Shown here: positions 18,731-26,040 of the stretch, in pieces | Layout of the letters: the number at the start of each line of letters is the position of its first letter | Position numbering within the stretch: position 1 is the first letter of the stretch | Origin: Armatimonadetes bacterium 55-13 | GTDB lineage: Bacteria > Armatimonadota > Fimbriimonadia > Fimbriimonadales > Fimbriimonadaceae | Assembly (NCBI GenBank): GCA_001898035.1 | Contig: MKRX01000001.1 | Span: 142,282 to 206,281 of the forward strand | Length of the DNA stretch: 64,000 nucleotides | Direction of reading: 5' to 3' | Program-made: the position numbers and the translations under genes | The notes under the pieces: model-generated | Told to the model about the DNA's origin: nothing | Databases searched by the model: none | What the model saw: only the letters and a program-made list of their open reading frames with translations

Positions 18731-19858
18731 ATGATTGGATTGGTTGCTACTACTCTCTTGGTTCACGCCTACGCATCGCCTGCCGAAGTGAAACAAATAG
18801 CGGGCGGTCGGCATGCGATCGTGCTGTATCTTGACGGGCATATGGTCGGGTGGGGGCCAATTGACAATGGCCAGTTGGGACCTTACGATGAGAAGCTCTT
18901 TCTTCAAAACTGGGTGCGTCAACCCATTCCTATCAAATTGGATGGCAAGGTGGCGTCGTTAGCATGTGGTCCTAACACTTCCTATTTCTTGATGGAAGAC
19001 GGTCACGTAAAGACATTTGAAAAAGGTCCGAAGTCAGCCGAGGGTAATCGAGTGGGAACCATTAGCTCCGTCCAGGTCCAAGGATTGGACGAAGTCACCC
19101 AGATAGGGGCGTATGGTGTCGGCGCGTGCGCACTCCGGAAGGATGGAACAGTATGGGCTTGGGGTTCGAACAATTCTCAAATGCTGGGTATGCCGCTCCC
19201 TGAACCCGGCGACGCAACTCAGACTTCCGCAATCCCCGTTCGAATCGCCGGACTGGAGGGAATCAAGGCAATCTCTTTAGGTTCTGGAAATGGTCTCGCG
19301 TTGACAAAAGAAGGAAAAGTGATGGCCTGGGGATGGGGTGAAAAAGGGCTTCTTGGAAATGGTCAAAAGTTGATCTCGACGGGCACTCCGGTTCTTGTGA
19401 AGAATCTGAGCAACGTCGTTGCAATCAGCGCTAGCGGCTACGCGTGCGCGGCCCTGAAGGCGGATGGTTCGGTGTGGATTTGGGGTTTCAATCGGTACGG
19501 CTGTTTGGGGAAGGGAAGCGTCGATGAGAGCATCGCATACGAACCGGAGAAGTTGGCGGGGTTACCTCCGATCAAGAAAATTGGGTGTGCGGACGGGGGA
19601 TTCACGATCGCACTTTCGAAGACGGGAACGCTCTATGCTTGGGGAATGTCAGACGCGGGACAGAGTGGAACAGGCGTCGTTTACCAGAAGCTCGGGCGAC
19701 CTAAAAAAGTGAATCTCAGCGGAGTTATCGACTTTTGGGTCTGCTCGAACAACACTTTCGCCAGGACTGCAACTTCCATATATTATTGGGGAGCGGGCTA
19801 TTCGCAGACAAAGGGCTTTGAAAAGTTTCAGTCGTCGCCAAAGAAGCTCGGATTGTAG
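18731..19858 (+). CDS. RCC1-repeat beta-propeller protein, secreted
   Basis: A 375-residue protein with a signal peptide (MIGLVATTLLVHAYASP) and six to seven RCC1-type blades. The repeat signature is a W-G-x-N-x-x-G-x-L-G block followed by 'ALxxDGxVWxWG': RKDGTVWAWGSNNSQMLG, TKEGKVMAWGWGEKGLLG, KADGSVWIWGFNRYGCLG, SKTGTLYAWGMSDAGQSG. Bacterial members are extracellular scaffolds with few defined functions. It follows the BTAD regulator gene by 37 bp but has its own probable leaderless promoter. A strong hairpin ends the unit. Confidence 0.88.
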   Translation: MIGLVATTLLVHAYASPAEVKQIAGGRHAIVLYLDGHMVGWGPIDNGQLGPYDEKLFLQNWVRQPIPIKLDGKVASLACGPNTSYFLMEDGHVKTFEKGPKSAEGNRVGTISSVQVQGLDEVTQIGAYGVGACALRKDGTVWAWGSNNSQMLGMPLPEPGDATQTSAIPVRIAGLEGIKAISLGSGNGLALTKEGKVMAWGWGEKGLLGNGQKLISTGTPVLVKNLSNVVAISASGYACAALKADGSVWIWGFNRYGCLGKGSVDESIAYEPEKLAGLPPIKKIGCADGGFTIALSKTGTLYAWGMSDAGQSGTGVVYQKLGRPKKVNLSGVIDFWVCSNNTFARTATSIYYWGAGYSQTKGFEKFQSSPKKLGL

Positions 19859-19860
19859 AA

Positions 19861-19887
19861 ATTCCGAGGCGCTTGCCGCCTCGGAAT
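19861..19887. terminator. Hairpin terminator between convergent genes
   Basis: Perfect 11-bp stem ATTCCGAGGCG / CGCCTCGGAAT with a 5-nt loop, between the RCC1 gene (ends 19858) and the pseudopilin operon (ends 19895). It is likely to serve both directions. Confidence 0.7.
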
Positions 19888-19894
19888 AATCTCC

Positions 19895-21448
19895 CTAGTT
19901 GTTGTCCAGGATTCGGCGCCAGGAGACTTTGTCATAGCCGCCGGTGGTCGGAAAGAACGGCGGTGGATTGTCTGCCATTCGGGCGTCGTAATAGTAATCC
20001 TTGGCGTATCCCGTCGCAAGGTTGCTTCCAGAAAGGGTTCCCACCGCGCCGCGTGCCTTTTGGATAATTCCTCCCAAAACCTTGAGTGTCCCGGTTGGAG
20101 TCTTGGTGTTATAGTCGGCGACAGAGAAACTCCCGTCGCTTGTCGAGGAACTGCCAGCTAGGATGACGGCATCGATTTCCATGTTCTTTGGCGCACCGGA
20201 GGCGATGGTGACGTTTCGACCAATCAGACCGACGGTTCCGGAATAGAGATTCGCCGCGTCGTTGGGCGCCAAATCCGGGTTAAAGGCGGTCTTATGCTTA
20301 AGCGTACTGGTAAGCGTGATGTTCTTATTGTTGTTGACATCGGTGGCGATGGTGTAAGCCGATCTGGCGGCCACTGAAGCTGGGCTACCTGAGACGATGT
20401 TGTCGGCAATCGTTCCAGACAGGGAGGTGATGTTGCCCGTGGAGTAGACCATTCCATTGCCGCTACCGGGGATAGTGGTGGTGGCGCCCGAATTGACCTT
20501 CTGGTACATCACGTCATTTGCCTTGTCCACAGTCAATGTGGTGGTCTTTGTTCCCTGGACGATCACAAATTGTTGGCGTCCGTAGGCGTCTACTTGCATG
20601 GTTATGCTTGCGTCGCCTCGAATGTAGATTCCTCCACCGGAAGGCGTGTAAACGCCGTTTGTCGAAGGATAGGATCCGTTGGGTCCCCAGGCTGCCTGCT
20701 TCTGGGCATCGGAGGAATCCGGAAGAGGGATTTCATCAACGCCGAGTTCATACCCGCGGCTTCCGGCCCGGTAGATCTTGGCAAACTGCGACTCCGTTGA
20801 AGGGTTGCTCGGCGAGTAGGTAATGAAGTCTCCGACCGAAGTGACCGTATCCTCAAAGATGGGTGACGTGCTGGAACCCCAATTAACTTGGAACTCGCTT
20901 CCGTTCTTGTTGTTACTATGGGCGGGGCCACGGATGTGGTCTCCCCCATAAAACCAGATGCGCCCACCCGAAACAGAGGACGTCTCCTTGTCGGTGAAGT
21001 AGGCATACTTGCCGAACGAGGATTGTCGAATCACGAGCTGAATCTTCTCGGTCCTCCCATCGGCAACACCGGTCGAGACGATGATGAACTTCTTCAAGAC
21101 GGCTCCCGCGTTGCCTGCATCGGGGTAAGCGACGACCGTGTATTTGCCTTCCGACGTGGTAACGGTGCCTCCAATGGGATAGAACTCGCTAGTGTAGGTT
21201 GGAGGGTAACCCAGTTCCTTGAACCAACGAGTGGCCCGATCGAGACCAGACTCGGCCAGATTGAATGCGTTGGTGCTCGCTTTGATGCGGCGGGTCTGCG
21301 AGAGCCCCTGCATGGTCAGCGAAAGCAGTGCGATCCCCATGGTCATCACGAACATGAGGGTGATAAGGGTGGTCAAAACGACTGAACCCTGCTGACGATT
21401 GCGTGCCTTTGCGAAGGCTCGACCGAAATTGGAATTCGTCTTGGTCAT
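19895..21448 (-). CDS. PilX/GspK-like large minor pseudopilin
   Basis: A 517-residue protein that starts at the ATG at 21448, which overlaps the TGA of the preceding prepilin gene (TGATG). Near the N-terminus, RQQGSVVLTTLITLMFVMT gives a prepilin-like cleavage context (Gly-Ser) and hydrophobic helix, then NAFNLAESGLDRATRWF, a motif typical of PilX N-terminal domains. The remaining 400 residues are rich in Gly, Ser, Thr and Asn and look like a beta-helical or beta-sandwich surface domain. In type IV pilus and type II secretion systems such long minor subunits sit at the fibre tip. Last gene of the three-gene pseudopilin operon. Confidence 0.8.
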   Translation of the reverse strand: MTKTNSNFGRAFAKARNRQQGSVVLTTLITLMFVMTMGIALLSLTMQGLSQTRRIKASTNAFNLAESGLDRATRWFKELGYPPTYTSEFYPIGGTVTTSEGKYTVVAYPDAGNAGAVLKKFIIVSTGVADGRTEKIQLVIRQSSFGKYAYFTDKETSSVSGGRIWFYGGDHIRGPAHSNNKNGSEFQVNWGSSTSPIFEDTVTSVGDFITYSPSNPSTESQFAKIYRAGSRGYELGVDEIPLPDSSDAQKQAAWGPNGSYPSTNGVYTPSGGGIYIRGDASITMQVDAYGRQQFVIVQGTKTTTLTVDKANDVMYQKVNSGATTTIPGSGNGMVYSTGNITSLSGTIADNIVSGSPASVAARSAYTIATDVNNNKNITLTSTLKHKTAFNPDLAPNDAANLYSGTVGLIGRNVTIASGAPKNMEIDAVILAGSSSTSDGSFSVADYNTKTPTGTLKVLGGIIQKARGAVGTLSGSNLATGYAKDYYYDARMADNPPPFFPTTGGYDKVSWRRILDNN

Positions 21449-21975
21449 CAGTAATTCCTCAAGAAGATGGCGCGGTGGATCATTTCGCAATCGCGAGTCG
21501 AACCCGATTCCCCAAACTCGGTTTTGAGCGTCACGTCTACGCTGCTCTGGGTGAAGCTTCTGAATTCGAGCGTAGCGACCTTCTTGCAGATGATTCGAGC
21601 CTGACCGACGGAAGGCTTACGAATTAGGTAGGTGCCCTTCGAGTTTGCGCTGAAGTTGGAATTGCCAAGATAGAAGTCGACGTAGTTGGTCTCGTCAATG
21701 GCATTGCGGATGTAAATGCCATTAGCATCCTTTTGCAAATAGTTGATCCGCATCGATGTGGGCGAAAGAATGGTGACTTGCTTGGCTTCTTGCAGATTGC
21801 GGTTCAGTATCTGTAACGCAAGGCTCGCGCTCATGTCCGCGTCATATTGGTTGTTGGTGTAGGTGAAGCTGCGAATTGTCGTGGAGAAGAGGCCCAAGGT
21901 CGTCACCATAATCATGGCGATAACCGTGGCGGCAATGGTGACTTCGACTAAGCTAAATCCTCTACGTTTCATCAT
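21448..21975 (-). CDS. Minor prepilin, PilW/GspJ-like
   Basis: A 175-residue prepilin. The leader MMKRRG is followed by FSLVEVTIAATVIAMIMVT, the class III prepilin signal with cleavage after Gly and the conserved Glu at position +5. The globular part (SASLALQILNRNLQEAKQ) matches the alpha-helical spine of GspJ/PilW-type minor subunits. Two Cys residues (RIICKK and RDCEM) could form a disulfide. The gene lies 1 nt from the upstream prepilin gene and overlaps the downstream PilX-like gene, so the three are a tight operon. Confidence 0.85.
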   Translation of the reverse strand: MMKRRGFSLVEVTIAATVIAMIMVTTLGLFSTTIRSFTYTNNQYDADMSASLALQILNRNLQEAKQVTILSPTSMRINYLQKDANGIYIRNAIDETNYVDFYLGNSNFSANSKGTYLIRKPSVGQARIICKKVATLEFRSFTQSSVDVTLKTEFGESGSTRDCEMIHRAIFLRNY

Positions 21976-21976
21976 T

Positions 21977-22423
21977 TCACCCCTTTGCGATCAGTGCGGT
22001 AACCGTCATGGAGCCGCGCCCTTGACGCATCGTGCTTCCCGTCCAAACGAGCGAAACGGTGACTCGCTTGATTGTGGACGTGTAGTCAGAAATTTGAATG
22101 GTGGCAGTGGGAACCGAGTACATCGATTCCAATCCATCCACTCCTTTGAAGGAATAGGGTGGATTCGTTGGCGACGAGTCGATGATCCCTGCATCCCGTA
22201 ACTCGGAATAGGTTAAGCGCCCATAACCAACGCCACGCATTTGGTCGACCTTGTGTTGGAGCAAACTTGAGGCTTGCTGGTAGCTGCCCACCATCTTTCC
22301 GGTTTTGAAAGACATGGGAAGGAGCGCAAAGAAGACTCCCGCCGCCGCCGCCATCACCATCATGGCGATCGTTGCCTCGACGAGCGTAAAAGCCGATCGT
22401 TTATTACGGGGGATTCTGCGCAT
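21977..22423 (-). CDS. Minor prepilin, PilV/GspI-like
   Basis: A 148-residue prepilin, first in the operon. The ATG at 22423 (MRRIPRNKRSA) is chosen because it leaves a normal short basic leader; an in-frame opening further upstream would add about 22 unlikely residues. The signal SAFTLVEATIAMMVMAAAAG has Ala in place of the usual Gly before Phe, which some prepilin peptidases tolerate, and retains Glu at +5. The rest (SYQQASSLLQHKVDQMR, then ATIQISDYTSTIKRVTVSL) is consistent with GspI/PilV minor subunits. GTGGAA about 9 nt upstream is a weak ribosome site. Confidence 0.82.
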   Translation of the reverse strand: MRRIPRNKRSAFTLVEATIAMMVMAAAAGVFFALLPMSFKTGKMVGSYQQASSLLQHKVDQMRGVGYGRLTYSELRDAGIIDSSPTNPPYSFKGVDGLESMYSVPTATIQISDYTSTIKRVTVSLVWTGSTMRQGRGSMTVTALIAKG

Positions 22424-22664
22424 AGGTTTAAAATTCCACTTCAAAGGTTGAATGAATCCCGGTAGAAGTGCGCTGATTCCTTGAGGCACGCAAATTTCCG
22501 GGTCAAGATTGAATATCGGAAGAATTTTTTAGAAGCCTAACGGGGCAGTTTCCGCATTTTGGGGGATTCGTCACCCCGCTTGAGGTCCAGGAATTGACGA
22601 ATCGCCGAGCGTTTCGCAACCCATTGCCTATCGGAAGCGTTAACATAGTGAAATCTTCGACCCC

Positions 22665-22670
22665 TAAGAC
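22665..22670 (+). promoter_or_regulatory. Probable -10 box of a leaderless promoter (NfeD gene)
   Basis: TAAGAC, then 6 nt (TGACCA), then the ATG at 22677. It matches the leaderless layout seen elsewhere in the window except for C at the last -10 position. Confidence 0.4.
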
Positions 22671-22676
22671 TGACCA

Positions 22677-23267
22677 ATGTTGCTTGTCTATGCCGTTTCC
22701 GCCATCGTAGCCGGAGTTCTTGTGCTCCTAAGCCTGGTTGGGGCGGATCATGATACTGACGCTCACCTTGAGGTGGATACCGGCGGCGTGGATCATGAGA
22801 TCGAAGGCGGATTCTGGCTTCCGTTTTTTAGCCTCCGCTTCTATACCTATTTCTTTGCTGGCTTTGGGCTGACCGGACTGCTCTTGCATTTCCTCACTCA
22901 GTCTTCGCCGGTGGCGGCCGCTTGGATTTCTGGTGCGGTTGGACTTGGGACGGGGTTAGCGGTGGCCCTTATCGTTCGTATTTTGCGAATTACGGAGACG
23001 AGCGGAAGTGCAAGCGACAAGGACTTGCTTGGCAAGGAAGGGACGGTGCTTGTCTCGATTCGCGGATCAAATCCGGGACGAATTCGATGCATTGTCAAAG
23101 GAGATATTATCGATTTCCTAGCCGTCAGCGAAGACTCCGAGCCGATCGAAGTTGGCCAGCCAGTCGTTGTAGTTGCCATGGAGAATGGGCGAGCGCAAGT
23201 GGTAAGGCGCGAATCCATCTTTGGCGATGACGCCCTACCTCAAAGGACGACACTCAATGGATCCTAA
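22677..23267 (+). CDS. NfeD/YqiJ-like membrane protein with OB-fold domain
   Basis: A 196-residue protein. A transmembrane helix opens it (LLVYAVSAIVAGVLVLLSLV), followed by an acidic, His/Asp-rich loop (ADHDTDAH), two more membrane segments, and a C-terminal OB-fold-like domain (LGKEGTVLVSIRGSNPGR, ENGRAQVVRRES). NfeD and YqiJ proteins are encoded beside flotillins and help them form membrane microdomains. Here the gene's end overlaps the first flotillin start by 11 nt, as expected for a three-gene operon. Its last residues (ALPQRTTLNGS) are specified by the overlap region. Confidence 0.82.
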   Translation: MLLVYAVSAIVAGVLVLLSLVGADHDTDAHLEVDTGGVDHEIEGGFWLPFFSLRFYTYFFAGFGLTGLLLHFLTQSSPVAAAWISGAVGLGTGLAVALIVRILRITETSGSASDKDLLGKEGTVLVSIRGSNPGRIRCIVKGDIIDFLAVSEDSEPIEVGQPVVVVAMENGRAQVVRRESIFGDDALPQRTTLNGS

Positions 23268-24567
23268 TCAAGTCGACGTCTCGGTTATCAAGAGCGCCCT
23301 GGCCATCGCCGGTTTGCTGCTGGTTGCCTTCCTCGCCCTGGTGGGGTTTGTGAAGAGCATGCTTCACATCTGTCCCCCCAACGAGGTTCTCATCTTCTCA
23401 GGTCGGCGGCGAAAGTTGGCCGATGGAAGCTCACGCGGCTTCCGTACCGTTCTCGGTGGTCGAGGAATCCGCATACCCGTCATTGAAACGGTTTCACGCA
23501 TGAGCGTGAATACGATGGAAGTTCCGATTGCCATTCGGGGCGCTTATTCTAAAGGTGGCATTGCGCTCAATGTGGATGCCATCGCAAACATAAAAATCAG
23601 CAGCGATCCCATGGTAATCGGAAACGCCATCGAACGATTTTTGGGGCGGAACCCGGATGAGATTCGGCGCGTGGCAAAAGAGACTTTGGAAGGTCACCTG
23701 CGGGGCGTTTTGGCGAAGTTGACGCCTGAGGAAATCAATGAGGACCGATTGAAGTTCGCCGATGAATTGTCTTCAGAGAGCGAGCAGGACCTAAAGAAGC
23801 TTGGCATTCACTTGGACACCTTTAAGATCCAACATGTGAGCGACGACAAGCATTATCTGGATTCCATCGGTCGCGAAGCGATTGCGAATGTGATTCGAGA
23901 CGCTGAGATTGCCGAAAGCAATGCGACGCGATCCGCAGAACAGGCAGAAGCCGAGAATCGAAGCCGCAGCAATGTCATCAAAGCGAACGTAGACGCAAAC
24001 ATCTCCAAGATGATTAACGAGCTTCGAAAGGTTCAGGCTGAGCTTGACGCTCAAGTGAGGGCCGAGGAGGAGCGAACCCTTGCCGCCGCCCGCGAGGCCC
24101 GTGCGAAGGCGGAGCAGGAACTCCAGCAGGTGCGAACCGAGGTGGAGTCTCTGCGCCTTCAGGCGGATCAGGTCCTTCCCGCCGAGGCTGCGCAAAAAGC
24201 CCAGCAGTTCAAAGCAAAAGGCGATGCGGCGATCCTTCGAGAAAGTGGCTTGGCGGCTTCTCAATCGCTTGAACTGATGAGCGCTGCCTGGCGAGAGGCT
24301 GGCGACAGTGCGATGACAATCTATCTGATTGAGGACTTCGAAAAGATCCTCGCGAGTGCAGCGACCGGGGTGGCGAAGGTGAAGATTGGCAATCTCAATA
24401 TGATTGACGGCGGCGACGGAAAGGTCCTGAGCAGCTACGTGTCGTCTTATCCGGCGATGCTGACCTCGATTTTTGATTCCGTCACGTTGTCCACGGGCAT
24501 CGATATTCAGAAAGCGATCTCTGGGCGTAGCACGACAACCGCGAATGAAGAGGAGGTTCAGTCATGA
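23257..24567 (+). CDS. Flotillin-like band-7 protein (first of pair)
   Basis: A 436-residue SPFH/band-7 protein. The ATG at 23257 (MDPNQVDVS) is preferred over one 36 nt upstream because AAGGACG precedes it at a usable distance. A single membrane helix (SALAIAGLLLVAFLALVGFV) is followed by PNEVLIFSGRRR, a block also seen in YqiK-type flotillins, then the PHB domain to about residue 200. A long Ala/Glu/Arg-rich coiled coil (residues 215-330) drives oligomerisation. The C-terminus is a conserved flotillin domain with GDSAMTIYLIEDFEKILAS. It is translationally coupled to both neighbours. Confidence 0.9.
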   Translation: MDPNQVDVSVIKSALAIAGLLLVAFLALVGFVKSMLHICPPNEVLIFSGRRRKLADGSSRGFRTVLGGRGIRIPVIETVSRMSVNTMEVPIAIRGAYSKGGIALNVDAIANIKISSDPMVIGNAIERFLGRNPDEIRRVAKETLEGHLRGVLAKLTPEEINEDRLKFADELSSESEQDLKKLGIHLDTFKIQHVSDDKHYLDSIGREAIANVIRDAEIAESNATRSAEQAEAENRSRSNVIKANVDANISKMINELRKVQAELDAQVRAEEERTLAAAREARAKAEQELQQVRTEVESLRLQADQVLPAEAAQKAQQFKAKGDAAILRESGLAASQSLELMSAAWREAGDSAMTIYLIEDFEKILASAATGVAKVKIGNLNMIDGGDGKVLSSYVSSYPAMLTSIFDSVTLSTGIDIQKAISGRSTTTANEEEVQS

Positions 24568-26000
24568 GCCCGATCGTAGTTGCTCTAGGCGTATTCATTT
24601 TTCTGGTCCTCTTGGGTATCGGAGTGATCAAGCACCTCATCTATATTTGTGCGCCAAATGAGGTCTTAATCTTCTCCGGGAGCCGACGGACCGATAGCGG
24701 CAGGAGCTATGGATATCGCCTGATTAAAGGTGGTCGGGGAGTTCGAGTTCCGCTCATGGAGCGTGTTGATCGGATGGATCTGACCAACATGGCTATTGAC
24801 ATTCAAGCGGTGAATGCCTACTCAAAGGGCGGTATTCCATTGACGGTTCAGGGGGTGGCGAACGTGAAGATCGCCGGTCATGAGCCGTTGATTCACAACG
24901 CGATTGAGCGGTTCCTTGGCAAATCTCGGCAGGAGATCATGCAGATTGCGAAGGCGACGTTGGAAGGTTCACTCCGAGGGATCTTGGCGACGATGACGCC
25001 AGAGCAGGTCAACGAGGACAAGTTGATGTTCGCTGAGCGACTGGTTCAAGAGGTTGAGCAGGACATGACGGCGCTGGGCTTGGTTGTGGACACGATGAAG
25101 ATCCAGAACGTTCAGGACGAGGTGAAGTACCTCGATTCCTTGGGCCGACGCCGAAACGCCGAGATCATTGCGAAAGCGAGAATCGCTGAAGCCACGGCTC
25201 ATGCGGACTCTGAGATCCAAGCGGCGGAAAACCTGGAGAGACAGCGGAAAGCCCAACTCGAGGCCGATACGAATATTGCCCGGGCGGAGATGCAACGTCG
25301 TTTGACGGAAACCTTGACTCGACGCGATGCCTTGGTGGCCGAGGAGCAGTCTCAGGTTATCGCAGCGGTTGCTCAGTCTCGCGCCGAACTGGAAGTTCAA
25401 AAGGCGCGACTTGAACAGGTTCGTCGAAGGCTAGAGGCGGACGTGGTTGTCCCAGCGAAGGCAGACTCCGAGGCGGCAGAAGCGAAGGCGAAGGCTCAGA
25501 CGGCTTCTATCTTGGAAGAAGGTCGAGCACGGGCCGATGCGATGCGGCGATTGGCAGCTACCTATGAGCAAGCTGGTCCGAGCGCGCGAGAAGTCTTGGT
25601 CACTCAGAAGTTGAGCAAGATCATTGAAGCGCTCGCCGATACGATTCCTCCGACCACAGTGGAGAAGGTTACGATGATCGACTCACGTTCCGGAGGTGGA
25701 AGCCTAGCGGGAAAAGCGATCCCGATGCTCGAACAGGTTAAGCAGGTGTTCGGCATCGACATCGTGGAGAAGCTCACCGGAATCGGTGGGAGTGAGAAGC
25801 CTAAGGAAGTTGAAGTTAAGGTAACGCCTGCCCCTCAACCTCCGAAGCCGCAGCCGATAGAAGCTCTAAGGGCCACAGTCAAGGAAGAACCGGTGGCGCC
25901 GGTGGTAGACGAAGGTCCAGTCTTCATCGTCAGAGACGGGGAGCCTCCAACGATCAAGAAGCCGCCGATTCAGAAGAAGAAAAAGACCGACGGGTCCTAG
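24564..26000 (+). CDS. Flotillin-like band-7 protein (second of pair, C-terminal tail)
   Basis: A 478-residue paralogue of the preceding flotillin, starting in an ATGA overlap with its stop. It shares the membrane helix, the PNEVLIFSGSRR block, the PHB domain and an Ala/Glu-rich coiled coil. It differs in a C-terminal tail of about 80 residues that is rich in Pro and Lys (TPAPQPPKPQPIEA, then IQKKKKTDGS) and is probably disordered. Paired flotillins form hetero-oligomers in other bacteria. The tail may bind partners and is the main difference from the first copy. A T-rich hairpin terminator follows. Confidence 0.9.
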   Translation: MSPIVVALGVFIFLVLLGIGVIKHLIYICAPNEVLIFSGSRRTDSGRSYGYRLIKGGRGVRVPLMERVDRMDLTNMAIDIQAVNAYSKGGIPLTVQGVANVKIAGHEPLIHNAIERFLGKSRQEIMQIAKATLEGSLRGILATMTPEQVNEDKLMFAERLVQEVEQDMTALGLVVDTMKIQNVQDEVKYLDSLGRRRNAEIIAKARIAEATAHADSEIQAAENLERQRKAQLEADTNIARAEMQRRLTETLTRRDALVAEEQSQVIAAVAQSRAELEVQKARLEQVRRRLEADVVVPAKADSEAAEAKAKAQTASILEEGRARADAMRRLAATYEQAGPSAREVLVTQKLSKIIEALADTIPPTTVEKVTMIDSRSGGGSLAGKAIPMLEQVKQVFGIDIVEKLTGIGGSEKPKEVEVKVTPAPQPPKPQPIEALRATVKEEPVAPVVDEGPVFIVRDGEPPTIKKPPIQKKKKTDGS

Positions 26001-26005
26001 AATGG

Positions 26006-26040
26006 AAAGCCCTCTCCCTTAAGGAAGAGGGCTTTTTTTT
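26006..26040 (+). terminator. Rho-independent terminator of the flotillin operon
   Basis: AAAGCCCTCT pairs with AGAGGGCTTT around a short loop and is followed by a run of T residues ending at 26040. The last bases overlap the stop codon of the convergent gene at 26039-26041. Confidence 0.85.

Noticed and set aside
22565-22603. 9-bp inverted repeat GATTCGTCA / TGACGAATC with 21-bp spacer
   Set aside because: It could be an operator between the pilin and flotillin operons, but a 9-bp pair with this spacing can occur by chance and no regulator is nearby.
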